From NCBI GenBank assembly GCA_026770585.1, contig MU646489.1, forward strand, positions 421,101 through 432,017: DNA of 10,917 nt, given 5' to 3'. Of this stretch, positions 6,082 through 10,825 are shown piece after piece. This stretch comes from Baffinella frigidus. Lineage: Eukaryota > Cryptophyceae > Cryptomonadales > Baffinellaceae. Each line of letters opens with the position of its first letter. Position 1 is the stretch's first letter. Under the pieces are notes generated by a model, which saw nothing but the letters and a program-made list of their open reading frames with translations, searched no databases and was not told the DNA's origin. A program made the translations under genes and the position numbers.

Positions 6082-6492
6082 ATGGCGGATGAGGCGATCT
6101 TCTTCATGTCGACCGACGGCGAGAAGGTCCCTGTCGGTCTTTCGGCCCTCGGGGCGCGGAGCTGGGGCACCGTGCCGGTCCGCCAGCTGCGCCAGCTCAT
6201 CTCCGCGATGGCTGCGCCCGACCCTGACTCCGTCCTTAGCAGCACGGGGGGCGCGACGAACCCCTGGCACCCCCGCGTGCCGCGACCAGTGCGTCAGCCT
6301 GCAAAGGATCGGCGGCACACGCCGCCGGACGGGGCCAAGTCGGACCCGACCAGCATGACCAGCGAGCATTCAGGACTGTCGACCGTCCCTCTCTCGTCGA
6401 AGCGCGACAGTGCAGGGGGCGAAGGCGGGCTGCCGCTGAGGCTCGGGGGACTACTCCTCGAAAACGGCCGTGAGCTAGGATACTACAAGTAG
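6082..6492 (+). CDS. Candidate gene or exon, unrecognised protein
   Basis: 136 codons from ATG 6082 (context AGCGATGG, purine at -3 and G at +4) to TAG 6490-6492. The first 50 or so codons, starting MADEAIFFMSTDGEKVPVGL and including VPVRQLRQLISAMAAPDPDS, have strongly G/C-biased third positions and look genuine. Bias weakens after about codon 55, where the sequence is rich in Pro, Ser and Arg. The C-terminal part may therefore be read-through into an intron; GTGAGC at 6470 is a good donor. I chose 6082 over the upstream in-frame ATG at 5770 because the latter runs through AT-rich intron-like sequence ending in an acceptor at 5985. No known domain, signal peptide or membrane segment is evident. 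Confidence 0.5.
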   Translation: MADEAIFFMSTDGEKVPVGLSALGARSWGTVPVRQLRQLISAMAAPDPDSVLSSTGGATNPWHPRVPRPVRQPAKDRRHTPPDGAKSDPTSMTSEHSGLSTVPLSSKRDSAGGEGGLPLRLGGLLLENGRELGYYK

Positions 6493-6593
6493 CTGCCCTC
6501 CCGCCCCTGTTTCTGCCCCCGCTGCTCCACGCGCCCGCTTCTTGTCGAGCGCTGCTTCGCAATGGGGGGGCTGCATATCCCAGGAAAATCCTC

Positions 6594-6618
6594 ACAACCT
6601 CAGGAAAGAGCGACCTTT
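6594..6618 (+). repeat. 25-bp dispersed repeat (pair with 3573-3597)
   Basis: ACAACCTCAGGAAAG, one variable base, then GCGACCTTT: 24 of 25 bases identical to 3573-3597. A shorter relative is at 2556-2573. Origin unknown. Confidence 0.65.
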
Positions 6619-6701
6619 CTTCATGAGGTTTAGTATCGATGAAGGAACTCACGCGAGGGTGCATAGCGCGAGCCTGACGCCATTGAGTGCATCCCCTGCA
6701 G

Positions 6702-6750
6702 GATCGATGCGGGCAGCGTGCTTCACCCGGACTGGGAGGCGGCAAACCAG
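6702..6750 (+). CDS. Candidate 49-nt mini-exon
   Basis: CATCCCCTGCAG precedes and GTGCGCCCCTCC follows. Between them, one base then 16 codons read IDAGSVLHPDWEAANQ, with mostly G/C third positions. Good acceptor, good donor and protein-like content suggest an internal exon, perhaps of the gene at 6082. The phase does not match the GTGAGC donor at 6470 (one base left over against two needed), so another exon or another donor would be required. Confidence 0.35.
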
Positions 6751-6763
6751 GTGCGCCCCTCCC

Positions 6764-6932
6764 CACCAACCCTCACGGAAAGACCAAATCGTGGATTTTC
6801 AGACCTCAGATTCACCTTGCCAGCCAGGCGAATTCGCCTGGCTGTGTTGACTTAAGTCCCAATCTTGGTACAAAATCAGCTTTTGGGAACAGGTCGAAAT
6901 CAATCGATTTGGTCCTTCGGTGAGGGTTGGTG
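6764..6932. mobile_element. Foldback element of 169 bp
   Basis: Arms 6764-6791 (CACCAACCCTCACGGAAAGA onward) and 6905-6932 match at 26 of 28 bases in inverted orientation. Just inside, GATTTTCAGACCT and AGGTCGAAATC continue the pairing weakly. A 24-bp palindrome lies near the middle. There is no obvious target duplication and no shared arms with families I-III. Confidence 0.6.
6821..6844. repeat. Perfect 24-bp palindrome
   Basis: CAGCCAGGCGAA followed by TTCGCCTGGCTG, no spacer. It lies inside the 6764-6932 foldback, 16 bp off its centre. Confidence 0.85.
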
Positions 6933-7417
6933 TCGCCCGTGCGACTGCTGACCATAGAGAGAAAGTTTCCTGGAGGAATTTTCCTTCCATATTTTGTCAC
7001 AGCCTTAAACTCTGAACCAGCCGAATTCACTCAAATAAATGGCGAGCAGGCTTCGTGAGGTTCGCAAAATCCCTCCCCCATGCTACTGGCGAATGCTGAC
7101 CACGCCAGATTGTTGGAAGGTGTTGCTATAAGTCAATTTCCCCTCAAGGCAGTGGTCTTCAAAAGTTGCCAACCGTATCCTGATACGGTTTAAAAAAATC
7201 AACACCCTCCCCCATGCGACTGGCGAATACTGACTGACGAGAGAAAGTTTGATGGTCAATAAATCCTTCTTAGTGTACCATATCCCAGTTGTACCATATC
7301 CTCTTGGGGTCCGATCGACAATTCAATCGACCCACGATTGGACCCCAAGGCCGTTGACAAAGTTCCCACGGCGGTTGACAAAGTTGTCATGTCCGAATCC
7401 CCCAAGACCTCAACCAG
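6933..7417. other. Non-coding region with short direct and inverted repeats
   Basis: CCCTCCCCCATGC, a variable base, ACTGGCGAAT, a variable base, CTGAC occurs at about 7071-7100 and 7207-7236. The tail GAGAGAAAGTTT is shared by 6957-6968 and 7239-7250. A hairpin (AACCGTAT/ATACGGTT) spans 7171-7190. An inverted repeat of 14 of 15 bases (7303-7317 and 7335-7349) is built on CTTGGGGTCCGATCG. TGTACCATATCC is repeated at 7274 and 7290, and GTTGACAAAGTT at 7353 and 7374. No gene is supportable. Confidence 0.55.
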
Positions 7418-7462
7418 GCGCCCCCTTGCTCCAACGCTGCCACGCTCTCCACCGACCCGACC
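7418..7462 (+). pseudogene. Exon-cassette fragment E1
   Basis: After an AG, codons read APPCSNAATLSTDPT, aligning with E2 (7626) and E3 (7764). It then dissolves into CCCCAAA heptamers. TGC in place of TGG and ACG in place of ATG mark it as diverged. No donor remains. Confidence 0.5.
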
Positions 7463-7513
7463 CCAAATCCCAAATCCCAAACCCCAAACCCCAAACCCCA
7501 AACCCTAAACCCT
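7454..7513. repeat. CCCCAAA / CCCAAAT heptamer block
   Basis: Telomere-like heptamers of the form CCCCAAA and CCCAAAT, ending in CCCTAAACCCTGG. It follows E1 directly. Confidence 0.75.
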
Positions 7514-7567
7514 GGAACCCCAAATCCTAGACGATAGAGTGTAATCCCTAGTCCCTGCAGCGTAACA

Positions 7568-7612
7568 CCCTACACCCTACACCCTGCACCCTGCACCCTA
7601 ACCCTAACCCCA
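7568..7612. repeat. CCCTACA / CCCTGCA / CCCTAA block
   Basis: Two CCCTACA, two CCCTGCA and then two CCCTAA hexamers before CCCCAAC. It shows 7-bp and 6-bp forms side by side. Confidence 0.75.
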
Positions 7613-7625
7613 ACTCCCAAACTAG

Positions 7626-7670
7626 GCGCCCCCGTGGTCCAACGCGGCTATGTCCCACACCAACCCCGAA
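7626..7670 (+). pseudogene. Exon-cassette fragment E2
   Basis: After an AG, codons read APPWSNAAMSHTNPE, aligning with E3 over 15 codons. In the first eight codons all differences from E3 are at third positions. It then breaks into CCGAAACCCTAAACC heptamers. Confidence 0.55.
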
Positions 7671-7763
7671 ACCCTAAACCCCGAAACCCCGAAACCCCAA
7701 ACTCTAAAAACCAAACCATAAAAATGTTGGACCCTAAATCCTAAACCCCACACCCGGATCCAG

Positions 7764-7866
7764 GCGCCCCCCTGGTCGAACGCAGCGATGTCGTACACGG
7801 ACCCCGACTGGTGGATCGAGTACTACGGCCACACTATGGAGTACTTGCGCACCGTCCGCCCCCCTG
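7764..7866 (+). CDS. Exon cassette E3, longest copy, unrecognised W/Y-rich product
   Basis: 103 nt between AG (7762-7763) and GT (7867, in GTATATCC). Codons read APPWSNAAMSYTDPDWW and then IEYYGHTMEYLRTVRPP plus one base. Third positions are almost all G or C. An ATG is in frame at 7788. Without splicing the frame ends at TGA 7875-7877. Its two halves recur separately: the first in E1 and E2, the second in R2 (8008) and R3 (8173), each time against telomere-like repeats. The exon may be functional or simply the best-preserved relic. Product unknown; the Trp/Tyr-rich composition does not identify a family to me. Confidence 0.55.
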
Positions 7867-7871
7867 GTATA

Positions 7872-7934
7872 TCCTGAACCCTAGACCCTAGACCCTTCAC
7901 CCTAGACCCGACACCCTAGACCCGACACCCTAGA
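7872..7934. repeat. CCCTAGA heptamer block
   Basis: CCCTAGA-type units mixed with CCCTGAA and CCCGACA, directly after the GTATATCCTGA donor region of E3. Confidence 0.7.
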
Positions 7935-7969
7935 CCCTACACCCTACACCCTACACCCTACACCCTACA
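7935..7969. repeat. CCCTACA block, five units
   Basis: Five exact CCCTACA heptamers, the same variant as the array at position 1. Confidence 0.85.
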
Positions 7970-7975
7970 CCCTAG

Positions 7976-8001
7976 ACCGAGCGTCCCCCGTACCACTGTC
8001 G
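7976..8001. repeat. Left arm of a long-range inverted repeat
   Basis: ACCGAGCGTCCCCCGTACCA onward matches the reverse complement of 8442-8467 at 25 of 26 bases. The two arms are 440 bp apart and enclose R2, R3 and the first CCCTAAA array. Confidence 0.7.
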
Positions 8002-8007
8002 CCTAGC

Positions 8008-8044
8008 CACACTATGAAATACTGGCGCACCGTCCGCCCCCCTG
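8008..8044 (+). pseudogene. Exon-cassette fragment R2
   Basis: Codons read HTMKYWRTVRPP plus G, followed by GTATATCCTGAACCCTAGAC, exactly as after E3. The 5' half of the exon is absent; upstream sequence is the long-range inverted-repeat arm. Confidence 0.55.
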
Positions 8045-8172
8045 GTATATCCTGAACCCTAGACCCTAGACCCCGCCCCCCAGGTGCTCATCCCTAAGAA
8101 CCCCTAACCCTAAACCCTGAACCCTAGACACTAGACCCGAAAAACGAAAAAACGGAAAATGAAACCCTGAAC

Positions 8173-8215
8173 TACGGCCACACTATGGAATACTGGCGCA
8201 CCGTCCACCCCCCTG
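8173..8215 (+). pseudogene. Exon-cassette fragment R3
   Basis: Codons read YGHTMEYWRTVHPP plus G, followed by GTATATCC. The left side passes straight from heptamer-like GAAACCCTGAAC into the exon codons, so the exon 5' half was replaced by telomere-like sequence. Confidence 0.55.
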
Positions 8216-8371
8216 GTATATCCTAAACACTACACCCCAAACCTTGCACCCTACACCCTGAACCATAAATCCTGAACCCTGAACCCTAAACCCTGGACCC
8301 TGGACCCTAAACCCAAACGGCTGGGGTGCTGCGAAACCCCACACCATAGACCCGAGACCCTAGACCCTGAA
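8216..8371. repeat. Degenerate telomere-like sequence
   Basis: Mixed heptamer variants (CCCTACA, CCCTGAA, CCCTGGA, CCCTAGA) with short non-repeat insertions such as AACGGCTGGGGTGCTGCG. Confidence 0.7.
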
Positions 8372-8420
8372 CCCTAAACCCTAAACCCTAAACCCTAAAC
8401 CCTAAACCCTAAACCCTAAA
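8372..8420. repeat. Interstitial telomeric array (CCCTAAA)7
   Basis: Seven exact CCCTAAA units. This is the complement of TTTAGGG, the plant/green-algal-type telomere repeat. Confidence 0.92.
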
Positions 8421-8441
8421 ACCCTGGAGCCTGAAATCAGC

Positions 8442-8467
8442 CGACAGTGGTACGAGGGACGCTCGGT
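8442..8467. repeat. Right arm of a long-range inverted repeat
   Basis: Reverse complement of 7976-8001 (25 of 26). Its end ACGCTCGGTT also appears at 8560-8569, upstream of GCCTAGGGTCCCGCC, as a third partial copy. Confidence 0.7.
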
Positions 8468-8501
8468 TCAGAGCCTGCTGTGCTCACCCGTCAACCCTAA
8501 G

Positions 8502-8550
8502 CCCTAAACCCTAAACCCTAAACCCTAAACCCTAAACCCTAAACCCTAAA
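8502..8550. repeat. Interstitial telomeric array (CCCTAAA)7
   Basis: Seven exact CCCTAAA units, ending CCCTAGGCACGCTCGG. Confidence 0.92.
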
Positions 8551-8604
8551 CCCTAGGCACGCTCGGTTTAGGGCCTAGGGTCCCGCCCCCTGGGTCCTCA
8601 CCCC

Positions 8605-8725
8605 AACAGGGGTACCTCGCTCATAAGAAACTGCCCCTCCCCCAGGACCACCGTAGGGCCCTAGGCATATGCCTACTGTAGGGTCCTAGGGGGGGGCGGT
8701 TTCTTATGAGCGAGGTACCCCTGTA
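8605..8725 (-). mobile_element. Family I MITE, copy 8605
   Basis: 121 bp. Left CAGGGGTACCTCGCTCATAA, right TTATGAGCGAGGTACCCCTG, near-perfect arms. Reverse-orientation core (ACCACCGTAGGGCCCTAGGC). Right flank TA; left flank mutated to AA. It is inserted within telomere-like sequence. Confidence 0.92.
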
Positions 8726-8744
8726 GCCCTGATATCCCCCCTAA

Positions 8745-8921
8745 ACCCTAAACCAGGGGTGTCTGAACTCTGAACCCTAAACCCTAAACACTAAACACTA
8801 GACCCTGAATCCTAAACCCTCAACCCTAAACCCTACACCCTAAACCCTAAACCCTTAACCCAAAACCCAAAACCCAAAACCCTAAACCCAAAACCCTAAA
8901 CCCTAAACCCTAAACCCTAAA
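8745..8921. repeat. Telomere-like block ending in (CCCTAAA)4
   Basis: Heptamer variants becoming pure toward the right; four exact CCCTAAA units at 8894-8921. Confidence 0.85.
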
Positions 8922-8937
8922 GCGATCAACTTACCAA

Positions 8938-8955
8938 CTACGCACCGTTCGTCCG
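8938..8955 (+). pseudogene. Possible third-position-diverged LRTVRP fragment
   Basis: CTACGCACCGTTCGTCCG reads LRTVRP. It matches the end of cassette E3 with differences in the Leu codon and at the third positions of Val, Arg and Pro. It is followed after 5 nt by the MWRNFIW segment. The match is short and could be chance. Confidence 0.3.
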
Positions 8956-9026
8956 CATGCATGTGGCGCAACTTCATCTGGCCGGGCCCGCTGGTCCCCT
9001 ACGGCCGCGAGGCAGACCCTGAGGAC
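8952..9026 (+). pseudogene. MWRNFIW coding segment, copy M1
   Basis: Codons include MWRNFIWPGPLVPYGREADP then ED, from ATG 8961. They differ from copy M2 (9165-9239) by three synonymous third-position changes, one E-to-G change and a changed codon before ATG. Third positions are G/C rich. The frame ends at TGA 9069-9071 after a segment containing a GCTAGCGCTAGC palindrome and the hairpin at 9044-9065, so this copy is probably truncated. Confidence 0.5.
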
Positions 9027-9043
9027 GCGCTAGCGCTAGCGGA

Positions 9044-9065
9044 AGCTCCCGGACATCCGGGAGCT
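9044..9065. repeat. Hairpin AGCTCCCGGA/TCCGGGAGCT
   Basis: Perfect 10-bp arms with a 2-nt loop at the end of the M1 frame. Confidence 0.75.
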
Positions 9066-9164
9066 ACGTGACCAAACGCGCCTGCTCATGTGAAAGTTAC
9101 TACACACCGCCCGCTTGTAAAAACACCCCGGTTTGAAAATAGTGCCTTTTTGACCTCGGGTGGG

Positions 9165-9281
9165 TCCGCAGGGATGTGGCGCAACTTCATCTGGCCGGGC
9201 CCGCTGGTCCCCTACGGCCGCGAAGCCGACCCTGGGGATGAGCAGGCGGGGGGGCAAGAGGTTGAGAGGATGGAGGTGTGA
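9165..9281 (+). CDS. MWRNFIW coding segment, copy M2, candidate exon
   Basis: CCTTTTTGACC then GGGTCCGCAG precedes; AG at 9170-9171 is a possible acceptor giving GG, then ATG 9174 and codons MWRNFIWPGPLVPYGREADP, then GDEQAGGQE to TGA 9279-9281. The part to 9239 is shared with M1; the tail is not and is less biased. If spliced from E3 (one base left over at 7866), the two leading G of this exon complete a Gly codon in frame, so E3 and M2 could be consecutive exons. Product not recognised. Confidence 0.45.
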   Translation, partial: SAGMWRNFIWPGPLVPYGREADPGDEQAGGQEVERMEV

Positions 9282-9289
9282 GGACCTGG

Positions 9290-9430
9290 GATAGGCCCGC
9301 CTTCGGGATGGATGGGCCCGCCTCGCGACGGATAGGCCCGCCTCGGGATAGATGGGCCCACCTCGGGATAGATGGGCCCGCCTCGGGATGGATGGGGCCG
9401 CCTCGGGATAGATGGGCCCGCCTGGGGGAG
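9290..9430. repeat. 20-bp minisatellite, seven units
   Basis: Units of GATGGGCCCGCCTCGGGATA with point changes; the first unit is 21 bp and the last is degenerate. The motif recurs in the arms of the inverted repeat at 9871-9971 and at the left end of family III (3289-3312). Periodic ORFs across it on both strands are by-products of the repeat. Confidence 0.9.
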
Positions 9431-9456
9431 GTGGGGTGCGGCAGCGCGGGCAAGCC

Positions 9457-9540
9457 CTTCGCTCATAAGGAGGCGCACCCCCCTAGGACCCTACAGTAGG
9501 CCTGTACCCATGGCCCTACGGTGGCGCCTGGGGCGTTGCG
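9457..9540 (+). mobile_element. Family I MITE, truncated copy 9457
   Basis: TTCGCTCATAAGGAGGCGCA and CCCTAGGACCCTACAGTAGG, then GGCCCTACGGTGG. The outer left end and the right arm are lost. Its ATAAGGAGG variant matches the copy at 10563, defining a subfamily. Confidence 0.75.
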
Positions 9541-9613
9541 AGGGGGGTGCAACAAAGCGCCTCTGTGGCTCTGGGGACAGGCCCCATGTAGGAGTAGGGT
9601 GAGTGACTTTACG
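9524..9613 (+). repeat. Direct repeat copy 1 (pair with 9630-9694)
   Basis: GCGCCTGGGGCGTTGCGA, GGGACA, CCCATGTAGGAGTAGG and GAGTGACTTTAC occur in the same order at 9630-9694, where an internal stretch of about 25 bp is missing. The second copy ends at the TA used by the family I element at 9693. Confidence 0.6.
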
Positions 9614-9692
9614 TTGGGCACGTACCTGCGCGCCTGGGGTGTTGCGAAGGGGTCTAGGGACATAGTCCCGTGTAGAATAGGTTGAGTGACTT

Positions 9693-9813
9693 TACAGGGG
9701 TACCTCGCTCATAAAAAACTGCCTCCCCCTAGGACCCTACAGTAGGACTATGCCTGGGGGCCTATGGTGGTCCTAGGTGGGGGGCAGTTTCTTATGAGCG
9801 AGGTACCCCTGTA
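9693..9813 (+). mobile_element. Family I MITE, copy 9693
   Basis: 121 bp with TA at both ends, CAGGGGTACCTCGCTCATAA on the left and TTATGAGCGAGGTACCCCTG on the right. Forward core CCTACAGTAGGACTATGCCT. One of the best-preserved copies. Confidence 0.93.
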
Positions 9814-9870
9814 CCATAGTCGCGTCAAGTGAGAGAGGAGATGGGGGCACAGTCCCAAGAGGGGCGCAAT

Positions 9871-9971
9871 GTGAGGACCGGGTCCTGGATGGGCCCGCCT
9901 CAGGGGGAAAGGGCTCCAAGGTTGGGCCATTAGGTCGACTGAGGCGGGCCCATCCAGGACCCGGTCCGCAC
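9871..9971. repeat. Inverted repeat, 31 of 32 paired
   Basis: Arms 9871-9902 and 9940-9971; the inner 26 bp (ACCGGGTCCTGGATGGGCCC onward) are perfect. The loop is 37 nt. The arms carry the ATGGGCCCGCCTC motif of the minisatellite. It is probably a foldback element or a recent inverted duplication. Confidence 0.85.
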
Positions 9972-10172
9972 ACGCAAACCCGCGCCTCTGTAGCTCCTCA
10001 GCAGTCGGCAGGGTCCCCACTTTTGAGGACTTACCACTGTGCCGAGGCGGGCTCGTCTTAAGGTGCATAGGCTTTTGGATCACTCATCTCTGGGCGTGAG
10101 GGTAATAAAGAAGAGAAGACAAGAAGCCGGCATGGTGGGCGCTGTTCCGCCACGCCCGGGACTCTGTGAGTC
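9972..10172. other. No recognisable gene
   Basis: Contains GAGGCGGGCTCGTCTTA, a weak echo of the minisatellite motif, and GTAATAAAG with GCATGGTGGGCG, loosely similar to parts of the repeat at 10466. No ORF with codon bias. Confidence 0.5.
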
Positions 10173-10295
10173 TAGGGGGGTACCTCGCTCATAAGAAAAC
10201 GCCTCCTCATAGGACCCTACAGTAGGACTATGCCTAGGGCCCTATGGTGACCCGGGGGGGGGGGGGCGCTTTCTTATGAGCGAGGTACCTCTGTA
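10173..10295 (+). mobile_element. Family I MITE, copy 10173
   Basis: TA at both ends; GGGGGTACCTCGCTCATAAG on the left and TTATGAGCGAGGTACCTCTG on the right; forward core; G13 tract at 10254-10266. Confidence 0.92.
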
Positions 10296-10320
10296 AGGGT
10301 GTGCAGTGGATTTCTCTGGG

Positions 10321-10441
10321 TACAGGGGTACCTCGCTCATAAGAAAACACCCACCCCGTTGGACTCCCATAGGGCCCTAGGCGTAGGCCTACTGCAGGAT
10401 CCTAGGGGAAGGCGTTTTCTTATGAGCAAGGTACCCCTGTA
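10321..10441 (-). mobile_element. Family I MITE, copy 10321
   Basis: 121 bp, TA at both ends, CAGGGGTACCTCGCTCATAA left and TTATGAGCAAGGTACCCCTG right; reverse core (CCCATAGGGCCCTAGGCGTA). It lies only 25 bp after the previous copy, in opposite orientation. Confidence 0.92.
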
Positions 10442-10465
10442 GGTCCTGCTCAGACATAGCATCTG

Positions 10466-10513
10466 TGGGGGTGCACGCATGGCGGGCGTGTTGGTAGTAA
10501 TAAAGGTCTCTGT
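10466..10513 (+). repeat. Dispersed repeat copy 2 (pair with 1910-1955)
   Basis: TGGGGGTGCACGCATGGCG, GGCGTGTTGGTAGTAATAAA and GGTCT correspond to 1910-1955 with small gaps. Confidence 0.5.
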
Positions 10514-10562
10514 GGGGGGGTGGGGTAGAAGGGTGCTGCGGGCGGGGAGGGGCGCGGGGGGC

Positions 10563-10793
10563 TACAGGGCTACCTCGCTCATAAGGAGGGGCACCCCCCT
10601 AGGACCCTGCAGTAACCCTATCCGTATCATACCTATCCCTTAAGTGGCGAGTAGGCTCATACACCCTACCGTAGGGCCCTAGGACCTGCCTAGGACCTCA
10701 GGGGGTCTATTTGGACCCCCTCGCCACTTAAGGGATAGCCCTACGGTGGTCCTAGGGGGGGGCGCGGCTCCTTATGAACGAGGTACCCATGTA
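10563..10793 (+). mobile_element. Family I MITE with nested family II insertion
   Basis: TA at both ends; CAGGGCTACCTCGCTCATAA left and TTATGAACGAGGTACCCATG right. The forward core is split: CCCTGCAGTAACCCTATCC lies before the nested element and CCCTACGGTGGTCCTAGGGG after it. Outer size is 231 bp, against 121 for intact copies. This shows that family II was able to insert after this family I copy was in place. Confidence 0.88.
10634..10737 (+). mobile_element. Family II foldback nested in family I
   Basis: Perfect 19-bp arms CTATCCCTTAAGTGGCGAG (10633-10651) and complement (10720-10738), TA at both ends. The interior matches the copy at 3155-3259. A further hairpin GGGGGTC/GACCCCC lies next to the right arm (10701-10720). 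It contains no coding sequence. Confidence 0.88.
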
Positions 10794-10825
10794 TGCTTCC
10801 CCTCGGAGGCTCTGGTTGAACACGC

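Noticed and set aside
6236-6769. 177-codon minus-strand ORF opposite the 6082 gene
   Set aside because: Shadow of the GC-biased plus-strand frame; rich in Arg, Ala and Pro, as expected of an antisense frame.
2085-9065. GGACATCCGGGAG shared by about 2084-2096 and 9051-9063
   Set aside because: Thirteen bases, unrelated flanks, and at 9044 it is explained by a local hairpin.
9100-9113. ACTACACACCGCCCGC resembles the conserved 3' end of small-subunit rRNA
   Set aside because: Only about 14 bases match and the flanks bear no rRNA helices; treated as chance.
9290-9430. Possible CRISPR-like array
   Set aside because: Units are contiguous 20-mers without unique spacers in a eukaryotic context; it is a minisatellite.
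9187-9478. Periodic GPSIPR/PEAGPS ORFs on the minus strand
   Set aside because: Because the minisatellite unit is 20 bp, all frames become periodic; no independent coding evidence.
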